Positions 1-10,896 of a stretch of 64,000 nt of DNA are shown here, piece by piece. The notes under the pieces were generated by a model. That model had not been told where the DNA came from and did no database searches. It saw only the letters and a list, made by a program, of their open reading frames with translations. Each line of letters starts with the position of its first letter. The stretch's first letter is position 1. The stretch comes from Oerskovia paurometabola (GTDB lineage: Bacteria; Actinomycetota; Actinomycetes; Actinomycetales; Cellulomonadaceae), in assembly GCF_016907365.1 (NCBI RefSeq), contig NZ_JAFBBV010000001.1:3596001-3660000 (forward strand), in the 5' to 3' direction. Both the position numbers and the translations under genes were made by a program.

Positions 1-203
1 CGTACATCCCGTTCTGCTCGCCGCTGCTCATGCCGATCCGCATCGCGCTGGGCACGGTCGAGACGTGGGAGATCCTCCTCGCCGTCGGGCTCTCGCTCGC
101 GCTCGTGCCGGTCCTGGTGTGGCTCGCGGGCAAGATCTACTCGAACGCGGTGCTCCGCACGGGCGGTCGGGTCAGGCTCAAGGACGCCCTGCGCGCGAGC
201 TGA
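1..203 (+). CDS. ABC-2 type transporter permease, C-terminal end (partial)
   Basis: The gene enters from the left edge and only its last 66 residues are visible, read in the frame that starts at base 3 and ends at a TGA at 201-203. The visible part is one or two hydrophobic membrane segments followed by KIYSNAVLRTGGRVRLKDAL. This tail (a helix, then KIY and a Thr/Gly/Arg stretch) is characteristic of ABC-2 exporter permeases of the NatB/YhaP kind, which act in the cytoplasmic membrane with a separate ATPase, presumably encoded off the edge. The substrate cannot be told. The call rests on the tail only. Confidence 0.7.
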   Translation, partial: YIPFCSPLLMPIRIALGTVETWEILLAVGLSLALVPVLVWLAGKIYSNAVLRTGGRVRLKDALRAS

Positions 204-242
204 CGGCGGGTTCTCCGGGCCACGGAGGGCACGCCTCGGCCG

Positions 243-271
243 TCAAGACTCTTGATGTCGAGGAACATCGA
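243..271 (+). promoter_or_regulatory. Putative MarR autoregulatory operator
   Basis: Two overlapping inverted repeats lie 15-40 bases before the MarR start: TCAAG-N3-CTTGA at 243-255 and TTGATGT-N6-ACATCGA at 252-271 (one mismatch). MarR proteins commonly bind such palindromes in their own promoter. That this MarR binds here is inference. Confidence 0.4.
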
Positions 272-284
272 GTAGCCTCACGTC

Positions 285-785
285 ATGCAGCACCCGCACC
301 CGGACGAGGTCGACCGCATCGTCGACGCCTGGCAGCGCGAGCGTCCGGACCTGGACGTCGAGCCGCTCACCGTGTTCTCGCGCGTCAGCCGGCTGGCCCG
401 GCACCTGGACCTCGCGCGCCGCAGCGCGTTCGCGCGCGGGCACCTGGAGACGTGGGAGTTCGACGTCCTGTCGGCGCTGCGCCGCGCGGGCGAGCCGTAC
501 CGCCTGTCCCCCGGAGCGCTCATCACGCAGACGCTCGTCACGAGCGGCACCATGACGAACCGGATCGACCGCCTCGAGGCCCGCGGCCTGGTGCAGCGGC
601 ACCGCTCGCCCGACGACCGGCGAGGAGTGCTCGTCGAGCTCACCCCCGAGGGCCTGGAACGCGTCGACGCCGCCATGAGCGACCTCCTGGCCGTCGAGCG
701 CGAGGTCCTCGCAGCGCTCGACCCCGCTGACCGGCTCCACCTCGCGAACCTGCTCCGCACGGTCATCGGGCAGTTCGAGGCCTGA
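285..785 (+). CDS. MarR family transcriptional regulator
   Basis: A 166-residue winged-helix regulator of normal MarR length. Residues about 45-120 hold the DNA-binding core. SGTMTNRIDRLEARGLV (about 86-102) is the recognition-helix region, and HRSPDDRRGVLVELTPEG (about 106-123) is the wing with the family's conserved D-x-R. MarR proteins are dimeric repressors, usually relieved by small phenolic or lipophilic ligands; the ligand here is unknown. The gene follows the transporter permease tail by 81 bases on the same strand, and an inverted repeat sits directly upstream, so autoregulation is likely. It ends at a strong hairpin shared with the convergent ABC-F gene. Confidence 0.9.
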   Translation: MQHPHPDEVDRIVDAWQRERPDLDVEPLTVFSRVSRLARHLDLARRSAFARGHLETWEFDVLSALRRAGEPYRLSPGALITQTLVTSGTMTNRIDRLEARGLVQRHRSPDDRRGVLVELTPEGLERVDAAMSDLLAVEREVLAALDPADRLHLANLLRTVIGQFEA

Positions 786-791
786 TCGCGC

Positions 792-833
792 GACCGCACG
801 GGCAGGGCTCGTGCGAGCCCTGCCCGTGCGGTC
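792..833. terminator. Bidirectional terminator between marR and ABC-F
   Basis: A perfect 19-bp inverted repeat (792-810 and 815-833, loop GTGC) fills nearly all of the 50 bases between two convergent genes. There is no clear U tract, as is usual in high-GC actinobacteria. Confidence 0.85.
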
Positions 834-835
834 CG

Positions 836-2719
<1,884 letters not shown>

Positions 2720-2814
2720 GAAGTCCTTCGAGTTGCTCGGGGGCGTCGGCCCGCCGCGCTCACGCGGCTCCGCCGACGCACGGTGCTCCAGCGAGGATAC
2801 GCGCCGGGCCGAGG

Positions 2815-4197
2815 TCAGCGGGCGGACGGACCGTCGTCCTCGACGGTCGCCAGGGGCTCGCGCGCCGTCTTGGCCCAGCCCGTGCGGCCCGCGACCTGAC
2901 GGAACAGCGCACGCAGGACCACCGGGAACAGGATCCACGAGTACAGCACGTAGGGCACGACCGCCACGACCGCCACCAGGAGGCCGACCACGCCGTTCCC
3001 CCGCCTCGCGAGCCCGACGAACCCCGGCCCGAACGAGAGCCCGAGGAAGAACACGACGACCGGCCAGAAGAGCGAGTAGAACGGCACGTGCTCGACCCCC
3101 AGCAGGAGCAGGGACAGGAGGAGCCCGAAGCCCATCGCTGTCTGCAGGACCGGCGTCAAGAGGTAGTAGAGCTGATCCAGCCGCGCCCAGACCGACACCG
3201 GGGCGGTCAGCGCCGAACCGAGCAGGTCGAGCGCCTGCCAGCCGCCCTGTGCCCAGCGGGTCCGCTGTCGGACCAGGCGATGGAGCCCCGACACCCCCTG
3301 CTGCTCGATCTGCGTCTCGACCGTCTGCTCGCCGCGCCATCCCGCGTGGACCAGACGCACCCCCAGGTCCTGGTCCTCCGTCAGGCGGTCCCGCCACGGA
3401 CCGCGCACCACACCGGGCGGCATCCCGTCGTCGGTCACGACGTCGTCGAGGGCCGAGAGACGGTTGAACTGGCCGTTCCCGCCCATGTTCGCGGTCCCCC
3501 AGCGCCCCCTCGCGAGCTGGTACACGAGCCCGAAGACTCCGAACTCGACGTCCTGGGCCCAGGTGAGCACCGACCGCCGGTTGTAGATGCGCACCAGCAC
3601 CTGGACCCCGCCCACCCGTTCGTCGGCGAAGTGCCCGGCCAGGACCGCCGGGGCCGTGGCGGCAAGACGACCGTCCGCATCCACGATCCCGACGACGACC
3701 CTCGAGGAGTCCCAGCCGTCGAACGGGCGGCCCGGAGCGAGCAGGTCGCGGTGGAGGTACGACCACGCGTCGTCGAGCACCGCGGACTTGCCCCGGCGCG
3801 CGTTCGGCGGCACCCGGCGCAGCACGCGCAGGTCCTCGATCGCGAGGTCGGAGAGGATCTCCGCGGTCCGGTCGGTCGAGCCGTCGTCCACGACCACGAT
3901 CACCCGGTGCGTCGCGGTGACCGCCGCGAGCCGGGTCACGCTGTCCCGGATCGTGACCTCCTCGTCGAGCGCCGGCACGACGAAGACCCACAGGAAGTCA
4001 GACTCTCCGGCGTCCTGCCGCCGACCGGCCACCCTCGCACGCCTGGCCAGCGCACGCTCCTGGGCCCAGGCAGTCACCGCGAGGACCAGGACCCACACGA
4101 ACGAGGACACCGTGACGACGAGGAGCACCCAGAACACGACCTGGACGACCGCCGGCAGTCCCGCGTACGGGTCCCACCAACGGAGGTCGTCGGTCAC
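2815..4197 (-). CDS. Membrane glycosyltransferase family 2, processive type
   Basis: About 460 residues: an N-terminal membrane helix (about 14-45), a cytosolic GT2 domain and several C-terminal membrane helices (about 330-440). The GT2 catalytic signatures are in order: VVVDDGSTD (about 101-109), IVDADG (about 165), TEDQD (about 268) and QRTRW (about 300), the QxxRW motif of processive or polysaccharide-forming enzymes such as cellulose and hyaluronan synthases. The GTG start (4195-4197) overlaps the stop of the epimerase gene by four bases, so the two are co-translated. A UDP-GlcNAc epimerase partner suggests use of UDP-ManNAc or a derived sugar in a surface polymer; this is inference. Confidence 0.85.
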   Translation of the reverse strand: MTDDLRWWDPYAGLPAVVQVVFWVLLVVTVSSFVWVLVLAVTAWAQERALARRARVAGRRQDAGESDFLWVFVVPALDEEVTIRDSVTRLAAVTATHRVIVVVDDGSTDRTAEILSDLAIEDLRVLRRVPPNARRGKSAVLDDAWSYLHRDLLAPGRPFDGWDSSRVVVGIVDADGRLAATAPAVLAGHFADERVGGVQVLVRIYNRRSVLTWAQDVEFGVFGLVYQLARGRWGTANMGGNGQFNRLSALDDVVTDDGMPPGVVRGPWRDRLTEDQDLGVRLVHAGWRGEQTVETQIEQQGVSGLHRLVRQRTRWAQGGWQALDLLGSALTAPVSVWARLDQLYYLLTPVLQTAMGFGLLLSLLLLGVEHVPFYSLFWPVVVFFLGLSFGPGFVGLARRGNGVVGLLVAVVAVVPYVLYSWILFPVVLRALFRQVAGRTGWAKTAREPLATVEDDGPSAR

Positions 4198-5587
4198 CTG
4201 ACCACGTCCTCGGGGAGCGGGGTGTCGACGTCCGGGATGGGCGAGCCCGGCGACGGGTCGACGAGCCCACGGCCCGGACGCGACGCCTCCTGGGCCGTCG
4301 GCTCCCGCTCGTACCCCGCCCAGTCGAGGACGACGCCACGGGAGAAGCCCGCACCGTACGGGACGGGCGCCGGGTCGTCGAAGAGCAGGTGGTCCATCGC
4401 CTCGACGATCCGTCGGGCCGCGTGACCGTCCCCGTAGGGGTTCGTCCGGTGCGTCACCTCCAGGAAGTAGGCCCGGTCGTCGAGGAGGCGACGCGCGGCG
4501 GCCACGATGCGGTCCGGGTCCGTCCCGACGAGCTCGAGCGTCCCTGCGTCGACCCCCTCGGTCCGCTCGGTGCTCTCGCGCGTCACGAGGACGGCGGTCC
4601 CCAGCGCCGGTGCCTCCTCCTGGATACCTCCCGAGTCCGTGATCGCGATGTCTGCCCTGCCCAGCAGGCGGGCGAACGCGGAGTAGCCCATCGGCGCCAC
4701 GAGGTCGACGTTCGGGACGTCCTCGAGAAGGGGCCGCAAGGTCCCGGCGACCGCAGGGTTCGGATGGAGCGGGAGGACGAACCGCACGTCCGGATACTCC
4801 CCGGCCAGCCGCGCGATCGCCAGGCCGACGCGCTCGAGGCCCTCGCCCCAGCTCTCGCGCCGGTGGGCCGTGACGACGACCACGCGAGTGGTCGAGTCGT
4901 CCTCGAGGTCCGCGAGCTGGGGCACGCCGTAGGGCGGGCAGAGGCCCGCCGCGAGCTGGAGGGCGTCGATCGCGGTGTTGCCCGTGACGAAGACCCGCTG
5001 GATGTCGATCCCCTCCGCGACCAGGTTGCCCTTGGCCACGTCGGTCGGCGCGAGGTGGAACGACGCGATCCTGGCGATGAGCTGTCGGTTGAGCTCCTCG
5101 GGGAACGGCGAGAGGGTGGACGACGTCCGCATACCGGCTTCGACGTGCCCGACGGGGATCCGCAGGTGGAACGCCGCGAGCGCGGCCGCCGCGGCGGTCG
5201 TCGTGTCCCCGTGGACCAGGCACGCGAACGGGTAGCGGTCGATGTCGCGTCCGACGACGCTCGACGAGGGCGGACCGAAGCGCTCCGCGCAGAACCGTTC
5301 GAGCCGTTCGAGGACCTCGGCGAACAGCTCGTTGAGCGTGATGCCCGGGCGACCGATCGCCAGGTCCGCGTCGACCTCGACACCGGCCAGCCGCAGGACG
5401 TCGGCGACGAGCCCCGGATGCTGCCCGGTGGCGACGACGACCTGCTCGATCCGTTCGTGCTCGCGCAGCGCCTGGACGACAGGGAGCATCTTGATGGCCT
5501 CGGGCGCGTCCCGACGACCACCAGGACGCGTGGGGTGCTGAGCGGATCGTCGACGACCGGCGGGACGCCGTGGCGGGAGAGCGTCAT
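4194..5587 (-). pseudogene. wecB: UDP-N-acetylglucosamine 2-epimerase (WecB-like), frameshifted
   Basis: The product would convert UDP-GlcNAc to UDP-ManNAc. Reading from the ATG at 5585-5587, the first ~34 codons give the normal family start ending in VLVVVGTRP, but then run into nonsense. The rest of the enzyme, from EAIKMLPVVQAL onward, continues in another frame to the TGA at 4194. One missing base near 5500-5504 explains this: the family's GTRPEAIKM would need one more C/G there. Downstream the protein is intact, with HGDTTT, HVEAGMR, VTAHRRES and TDSGGIQEEA. It could be a true pseudogene, a sequencing error in a GC-rich run, or a protein started internally. The 4-base overlap with the glycosyltransferase gene is preserved. 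Confidence 0.8.
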
Positions 5588-5708
5588 GCCTCGAGACTAG
5601 GAAGTACCCGTCGATCCAGCGCGCCGAACGACAGGATCGTGGAGGAGGAGCGCAGTGGTTCGCGGCGCGAGGCCCGCACGCGGGCACGAGCGCCACCAGC
5701 ACCCGGGG

Positions 5709-6647
5709 TCAGGAGGACAGCACGCGCGCCCCCGACGCCGGGCCCGTGGCGCAGTGCACCGAGTCCGCGACGCCCGCCGCGGTCCACGAGGCCGCGATCG
5801 CGAGCGCGTGCTGCCTGCTGCGGGCGAGGGCCGCGATCGTCGGGCCCGAGCCGGAGACGATCGCACCGAGCGCACCGGCGTCGCGCGCGACCTCGAGGGT
5901 CCGGCCCAGCTCGGGGGCCAGGGCGAGCGTCGCGGCCTGGAGGTCGTTGTGCAGCGCGCGGCCGAGGCCCACGGGATCGCCGGCACGCAGCGCCTGCATG
6001 AGCTCGGTGTCGTCGGACAGCTCGACGTCCGCGCTCCCGCCCACGACCTCGTCGAACGTCCGGAAGACCTGGGCGGTCGACAGGCCCTCGTCGCGCACCG
6101 CGAACGCCCAGTGGAACTCGCCACGAGACATCGCGGGCGTCAGCAGGTGCCCCCTCCCGGTACCCACGGCGGTGTGCCCGACGAGCCCGAACGGCACGTC
6201 CGAGCCGAGCCCCGCCGCCAGGTCCGACAGCTCGGCCCGCGAGAGACCGGTCTCCCACAGCAGGTCGCACGCCACGAGAGCCGCCGCGGCGTCGGCCGAC
6301 CCGCCGGCCATGCCGCCCGCGACGGGCACCCCCTTGTGGAGGTGCAGACGGACGTCGGGGTCCACCCCCGTGTAGCGGGCCAACGACTCCGCGGCGCGCC
6401 ACGCGAGGTTGCTCTCGTCGACCGGGACCCGGTCGGCCTGGGCACCCGACACGGTCAAGGAGATGCCGGCGCCAGGCGTCGCGAGGGTGGCCTCGACCTC
6501 CTCGGCCAGCGAGACGGCCTGGAAGATGGTGACGAGCGGGTGGTAGCCGTCGTCCTGGCACGCGCCGACGCGGAGCGACAGGTTGACCTTCCCCGGGGCC
6601 CGCACCCGCACGGCCACCGGCGGAGCAGCGGACAGGTGGGAGCTCAC
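5709..6647 (-). CDS. ispE: 4-diphosphocytidyl-2-C-methyl-D-erythritol kinase
   Basis: Cytosolic GHMP-family kinase of the non-mevalonate isoprenoid pathway, phosphorylating CDP-methylerythritol at the 2-position with ATP. The 312-residue length is normal. The N-terminal APGKVNLSL motif (about 18-26) places the catalytic lysine and substrate loop. [17 protein letters not shown] (about 107-123) is the glycine-rich ATP loop, and a third GHMP motif is visible as [10 protein letters not shown] near the C-terminus. The ATG at 6645-6647 overlaps the stop of rsmA by four bases, so the two are co-translated. The rsmA-ispE order is conserved across many Gram-positive bacteria. Confidence 0.95.
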   Translation of the reverse strand: MSSHLSAAPPVAVRVRAPGKVNLSLRVGACQDDGYHPLVTIFQAVSLAEEVEATLATPGAGISLTVSGAQADRVPVDESNLAWRAAESLARYTGVDPDVRLHLHKGVPVAGGMAGGSADAAAALVACDLLWETGLSRAELSDLAAGLGSDVPFGLVGHTAVGTGRGHLLTPAMSRGEFHWAFAVRDEGLSTAQVFRTFDEVVGGSADVELSDDTELMQALRAGDPVGLGRALHNDLQAATLALAPELGRTLEVARDAGALGAIVSGSGPTIAALARSRQHALAIAASWTAAGVADSVHCATGPASGARVLSS

Positions 6648-7564
6648 GCGTCCACTGTGCCAGGTCGGTCCGGGTGCTCGCCTGCGGAAGCGGCCGCCTC
6701 GGCCCGGACGAGCGGGAGCTGCTCGGCGATGCGGGCGAACTCCTCGACCGTGAGCCTCTCGCCGCGCGCGGTCGGGTCGACGCCCGCGCGCTCGAGCGCC
6801 TCGACCGCGGCCGCCGACGAGCCCGCGATCCCGGCGAGGGCCGAGCGGAGCATCTTGCGGCGCTGGGCGAAGGCCGCGTCCACGACCGCGAAGACCTCCT
6901 CGCGCGTGGCCGTCGTCGCCGGTGGCTCGCGGCGGTCGAGCGCGACGAGCGCCGAGTCGACGTTGGGCACCGGCCAGAACACGCTGCGCCCCACCGTCCC
7001 GGCCCGCGAGGCCGAGGCGTACCAGGCGGCCTTGACCGACGGCACGCCGTAGGTCCGGCTGCCGGGCGGCGCCGCGAGGCGGTCCGCGACCTCGGCCTGG
7101 ACCATGACCAGGACCCGCTGCAACGAGTCGAACCGCTCGAGGAACGTCAGGAGGACGGGGACGGCGACGTTGTACGGCAGGTTGGCGACGAGCGCCGTCG
7201 GCGCCTCGCCCGGGAGCTCGGTCACGTCGAGCGCGTCGGCGGCCACGACGGTCAGCCGGTCGGCGGCGTCGGGCTGGTGCACGGCGACGGTCGCAGCGAG
7301 CTGCTGCGCGAGCGGTGGGTCGATCTCGACCGCGACCACGCTCGCCCCGACCTCGAGCAGCCCCAGGGTCAGCGAACCGAGCCCGGGACCGACCTCGACC
7401 ACACGGTCCCCCGCCCCGATCCCGGCCGTCCGGACGATCTTGCGGACGGTCCCGCCGTCGTGCACGAAGTTCTGGCCGAGGGTCTTGGTGGGCCGCACGC
7501 CCAGACGCCCTGCCAGGTCGCGGATCTGTGCCGGACCGAGCAGGGCGTTGGGGGTGGCGTTCAT
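6644..7564 (-). CDS. rsmA: 16S rRNA (adenine1518-N6/adenine1519-N6)-dimethyltransferase
   Basis: KsgA/RsmA dimethylates two adjacent adenines in the helix 45 loop of 16S rRNA using S-adenosylmethionine, a late checkpoint of small-subunit assembly. The 306-residue protein shows [11 protein letters not shown] (about 27-37), the SAM-binding [11 protein letters not shown] (about 57-67) and the catalytic NLPYNVAVP (about 128-136). It lies downstream of the rpf-like genes and overlaps ispE by four bases. The ATG at 7562-7564 gives the usual short N-terminus. Nothing is odd about it. Confidence 0.95.
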   Translation of the reverse strand: MNATPNALLGPAQIRDLAGRLGVRPTKTLGQNFVHDGGTVRKIVRTAGIGAGDRVVEVGPGLGSLTLGLLEVGASVVAVEIDPPLAQQLAATVAVHQPDAADRLTVVAADALDVTELPGEAPTALVANLPYNVAVPVLLTFLERFDSLQRVLVMVQAEVADRLAAPPGSRTYGVPSVKAAWYASASRAGTVGRSVFWPVPNVDSALVALDRREPPATTATREEVFAVVDAAFAQRRKMLRSALAGIAGSSAAAVEALERAGVDPTARGERLTVEEFARIAEQLPLVRAEAAASAGEHPDRPGTVDA

Positions 7565-7631
7565 GCAGGGAAGCCTACCGGGTGACCTGGTGCGGAACCC
7601 TCCGCCGAGAGGGCGTCACGACGTCCGTGGG

Positions 7632-8930
7632 TCAGTACCAGTTCTTCGCCTGGGAGTGGCCCCACGCGGCGCACGGGGTGCCGTAGCTGCCCGCGATGTA
7701 GTTCAGGCCCCAGGTGATCTGGGTCGCCGGGTTGGTCTTCCAGTCGGCTCCCGCGCTCGCCATCTTGGAGGCCGGCAGGGACTGCGGGATCCCGTACGCG
7801 CCCGACGACGAGTTCGTCGCCGAGGAGTTCCAGTTGCTCTCCTTGGTCCAGAGCCGGTCGAGGCACTGGAACTGGTCGCCGCCCCAGCCGCGGGCGGCGA
7901 CGAGCTGGCGTCCGATCTCGCGAGCGGACCCGGCGGCGGCCGGGCCGCTCGGGCGCTCCTTGGTGCCCTGCACCACGATCTTGGCGACCGGCTCGGCAGT
8001 GACTCCGTCGGAGACGACCTCGCGGGACTCCTCGACCCCGTCGACCACGGTGACCCGCTCGACGACGGTGTGCGTGCCCTCGACGCCCTCCTGGGCGACG
8101 GTCTGCGCCTCGTCCTTGTAGACGTTCGCGTCCTCCTGGACCGTCGTCTCGAACGGGAGGGCGGTCACGGTGGGGACGTCGGTCACGGTGACCCTGTGGA
8201 CGACGACCGAGACCGCGGGGTCCGCAGCCTCGTCGCGGGCGACCGAGACGCGGTCCTGCTCACCGAGCGTGATGCCCTGCTGCTCGAGCAGGGCGTCGAT
8301 GCCGATGGACCCGTCCGGCGCGACGACCGTCTGGCCGTCGACGACCACGTTGACGGGCCCGTTCGCGTCGAGCTTCACGCCGAGCTCGGGGCGCCCGTCT
8401 GCCGTGGAGCGGGAGGCGACGAGGCGCACGTCCGCGCCACGACCAGAGAGCGTGTCGAGCGCCTCGTCCGCGTCCAGAGCCGTGACCCACACGTCGCTCT
8501 GCTGACCATCGGTCTGCACGGTCACCTGACGCCCGTACCGCACGACGACGTCAGCACCGTTCTTCAGCGCCGCATCACCCGCAGGAGCGATCAGGTCCTT
8601 GTCAGTGACACGCACACCCTCCTCGGCGAGGAGACCCTCGACCGAGCCGGCGAACGTGCTCACCGTCGTGATCTCACCATCGACATCGAGCTCGACGGTC
8701 TTCTTCGCGGAACCATAGGCAACCGCACCCGTCGCCACGAGCGCGACAGCAGTCGCACCGGCGATCAAAGGCCAACGGCGACGCCGCGAAGCAGGAGTGG
8801 CGGAGGCCTCAGCCTCGACACCATCAGAAGTCGAAGAAACGGGGGCGGAGCGATGCGCCGGGCGCCGGGCGCTCACGGTGTCGCGGAAGGGGTTCTTCAC
8901 TCGGGTCCAGTCGTCGTGCTGTCCGGGCAC
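7632..8930 (-). CDS. G5/DUF348 secreted muralytic-type protein (Rpf paralogue 1)
   Basis: Order of parts: a short cytosolic Ser/Ala-rich tail, RRRRW and one membrane segment or signal anchor, DUF348-type beta-grasp repeats (for example VELDVDGEITTVSTFAG), a G5 domain, and a C-terminal lysozyme-like domain. The last has LWTKESNWNSSATNSSSGAYG, ending AAWGHSQAKNWY, as in aggregation-promoting-factor and Rpf-like transglycosylases; the Glu in TKES is the expected catalytic acid. It should act on peptidoglycan outside the cell. The start is uncertain. The frame is open to 9077, but similarity to the next paralogue begins exactly at the GTG at 8928-8930, so I used it. Another GTG lies at 8898-8900. 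Confidence 0.85.
   Translation of the reverse strand: MPGQHDDWTRVKNPFRDTVSARRPAHRSAPVSSTSDGVEAEASATPASRRRRWPLIAGATAVALVATGAVAYGSAKKTVELDVDGEITTVSTFAGSVEGLLAEEGVRVTDKDLIAPAGDAALKNGADVVVRYGRQVTVQTDGQQSDVWVTALDADEALDTLSGRGADVRLVASRSTADGRPELGVKLDANGPVNVVVDGQTVVAPDGSIGIDALLEQQGITLGEQDRVSVARDEAADPAVSVVVHRVTVTDVPTVTALPFETTVQEDANVYKDEAQTVAQEGVEGTHTVVERVTVVDGVEESREVVSDGVTAEPVAKIVVQGTKERPSGPAAAGSAREIGRQLVAARGWGGDQFQCLDRLWTKESNWNSSATNSSSGAYGIPQSLPASKMASAGADWKTNPATQITWGLNYIAGSYGTPCAAWGHSQAKNWY
8406..8846. repeat. 441-bp near-identical block, copy 1 (see 10132-10572)
   Basis: This stretch matches 10132-10572 at a constant offset of 1726 bases with only three mismatches by my reading (at 8421, 8604 and 8769). 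It encodes the N-terminal linker, the membrane anchor and the first DUF348 repeat of both Rpf paralogues. Confidence 0.9.
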
Positions 8931-9106
8931 GGGGGGTCGATGGGCTCCTGACGGGCTCTCCCCGGTCCGCGCGGGGCGCGAGGGCGACGACGTCGCTCCG
9001 GGTTCTCGACCAGCCGATCCGGCGGTCCGGGCGTCCCGGGACTTCTTCCCGGTCGACACCCCCCGCGGCTGCCACACTCTGGTGAGCTCTGCACGCGAGA
9101 CACTCG

Positions 9107-9135
9107 ACCGTAACCGATTCGTTATGGATCACCAA
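9107..9135 (-). promoter_or_regulatory. Promoter of Rpf paralogue 1
   Basis: On the minus strand, a TTGGTG -35 (9130-9135) and a TACGGT -10 (9107-9112) are separated by 17 bases. The same GGTTACGGT -10 region occurs before paralogue 2 and before the GH20 gene. It leaves a leader of about 170 bases to the chosen GTG. Confidence 0.6.
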
Positions 9136-9339
9136 GTCGATCGGGTAGCACGCGGGACACGTCACAGGACGAAGCGGGAACCTGACCGCAGACCTCGCAC
9201 ACCGCCCGCCCGCCCGCCCGCTCGGGGCGGGACCGGCCCGCCGCACCTCGGGGACGACGAAGGGTGCGGCCCGCAGCTCTCGCTGCCGACCGCACCCTCG
9301 TGCGCGACGGGCTCAGGGCCCGTCAGGCCGTCCTGCTGC

Positions 9340-10647
9340 TCAGCGCAGGCCCAGCTTCTTGGAGCAAGCGGGCCACTGGCCCCAGCCCGAGCGCGCCTGG
9401 AGCATCTGGGCGCGCATCGTCTGCTCCTCGGCGGACGCGTCCGACGGGAGACCGGAGCCGCCCATGGACTTCCAGGTGCCGGCCGAGAACTGGTACAGGC
9501 CGTAGTACCCGTTGCCGGTGTTCGTCGCGGGGTTTCCACCCGACTCGCACTTCGCGAGAGCGGCCCAGACGTCGCCGCCGACCGTGCTCGGAGCCGCCGC
9601 AGGAGCGGGGGCGGGGGCGGCGGGGGCGCTCGCCTTGGGGGCTGCCGCCGCGGTCTTGGGGGCCGGAGCGGGCTTCGGGCGCTCCTTGGTGCCCTGCACC
9701 ACGATCTTGGCGACCGGCTCGGCCGTCACGCCGTCGGAGACCAGGGCGCGGGACTCCTCGACGCCGTCGACCGTCGTGACGGTCTCGACCTTGGTCGAGG
9801 TGCCCTCGACACCCTCCTGCTTGACGACCGGGTCCAGGTCCGCGAAGCGGTTCGCGTCCTGCTCGGTGACCGTCTCGAAGGGGATCGGCGTGACGGTCGG
9901 GACGTCGCTCACGGCGACGCGCTGGACGACCAGGGAGACCGCGGGGTCCGCAGCCTCGTCGCGGGCGACCGAGACGCGGTCCTGCTCACCGAGCACGACC
10001 CCCTGCTGGTCGAGGATCGAGTTGACGCCGATGCTGCCGTCAGGGGCCGTCGTGGTCTGGCCGTCGGCCACGACGGTCACGGGCCCGTTCGCGTCGAGGC
10101 GCAGCGGCAGCGCCGCACGGCCGTCGGCGCCGGAGCGGGAGGCGACCAGGCGCACGTCCGCGCCACGACCAGAGAGCGTGTCGAGCGCCTCGTCCGCGTC
10201 CAGAGCCGTGACCCACACGTCGCTCTGCTGACCATCGGTCTGCACGGTCACCTGACGCCCGTACCGCACGACGACGTCAGCACCGTTCTTCAGCGCCGCA
10301 TCACCCGCAGGAGCGATCAGGTCCTTGTCGGTGACACGCACACCCTCCTCGGCGAGGAGACCCTCGACCGAGCCGGCGAACGTGCTCACCGTCGTGATCT
10401 CACCATCGACATCGAGCTCGACGGTCTTCTTCGCGGAACCATAGGCAACCGCACCCGTCGCCACGAGCGCGACAGCAGTCGCACCGGCGATCAAGGGCCA
10501 ACGGCGACGCCGCGAAGCAGGAGTGGCGGAGGCCTCAGCCTCGACACCATCAGAAGTCGAAGAAACGGGGGCAGTGGCGCTGGCCGCGTGTGCGGTCCGG
10601 TCTAGGGGGTTCTTCACTCGAGTCCAGTCGTCGAGCCTCCCGGGCAC
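9340..10647 (-). CDS. rpfB: Resuscitation-promoting factor, RpfB type (Rpf paralogue 2)
   Basis: About 435 residues: a short cytosolic tail, RRRRW and a membrane anchor (about 47-70), DUF348 repeats, a G5 domain, an Ala/Pro-rich linker and a C-terminal Rpf domain. The Rpf domain (last ~80 residues) runs from VWAALAKCESGGNPATNTG through YYGLYQFSAGTWKSMGG to WPACSKKLGL. It carries the catalytic Glu in CESGG and the paired cysteines of this c-type-lysozyme-like transglycosylase. This is the RpfB architecture; RpfB cleaves peptidoglycan during resuscitation and division. The GTG at 10645-10647 was chosen because similarity to paralogue 1 begins there; the frame is open to 10728. It is the only one of the three tandem copies with a classical Rpf domain. 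Confidence 0.9.
   Translation of the reverse strand: MPGRLDDWTRVKNPLDRTAHAASATAPVSSTSDGVEAEASATPASRRRRWPLIAGATAVALVATGAVAYGSAKKTVELDVDGEITTVSTFAGSVEGLLAEEGVRVTDKDLIAPAGDAALKNGADVVVRYGRQVTVQTDGQQSDVWVTALDADEALDTLSGRGADVRLVASRSGADGRAALPLRLDANGPVTVVADGQTTTAPDGSIGVNSILDQQGVVLGEQDRVSVARDEAADPAVSLVVQRVAVSDVPTVTPIPFETVTEQDANRFADLDPVVKQEGVEGTSTKVETVTTVDGVEESRALVSDGVTAEPVAKIVVQGTKERPKPAPAPKTAAAAPKASAPAAPAPAPAAAPSTVGGDVWAALAKCESGGNPATNTGNGYYGLYQFSAGTWKSMGGSGLPSDASAEEQTMRAQMLQARSGWGQWPACSKKLGLR
10132..10572. repeat. 441-bp near-identical block, copy 2 (see 8406-8846)
   Basis: Second copy of the shared block. Codons ending in A (GCA, TCA) are more frequent here than in neighbouring genes, and the synonymous choices are the same in both copies, which argues for recent duplication or gene conversion. 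Confidence 0.9.
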
Positions 10648-10896
10648 GGAGTTCGGGCGGCGCGGTGCGCCACCGGCGGTCCCGCCGCTCCGAGGAGCGT
10701 CGGGGCGGGTCGCCCGAGGGCGTCCCACCGCAGGGTCCGAAACGACCGATCCGGCTGTCGTTTTCCGCCGACGGCCCGGTGCTCAGGACCACAGCAGGAC
10801 GCGCACCCTCCGGTCCTGGGGCCCCCGGTGATGGGCGGGTTCCGCACCCGGCGATGAGCGGGTGACGACAGGACGGGCAGCAGCGCGCGACAGTTG

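Noticed and set aside
2720..3991. Upstream extension of the ABC-F reading frame over the glycosyltransferase gene
   Set aside because: The extension is out of frame with the real glycosyltransferase and is not part of any ABC-F protein; the ATG at 2719 fits the family.
8406..10572. The duplicated block considered as an insertion element
   Set aside because: It is colinear with coding domains at a constant offset and has no terminal inverted repeats or transposase; gene duplication explains it.
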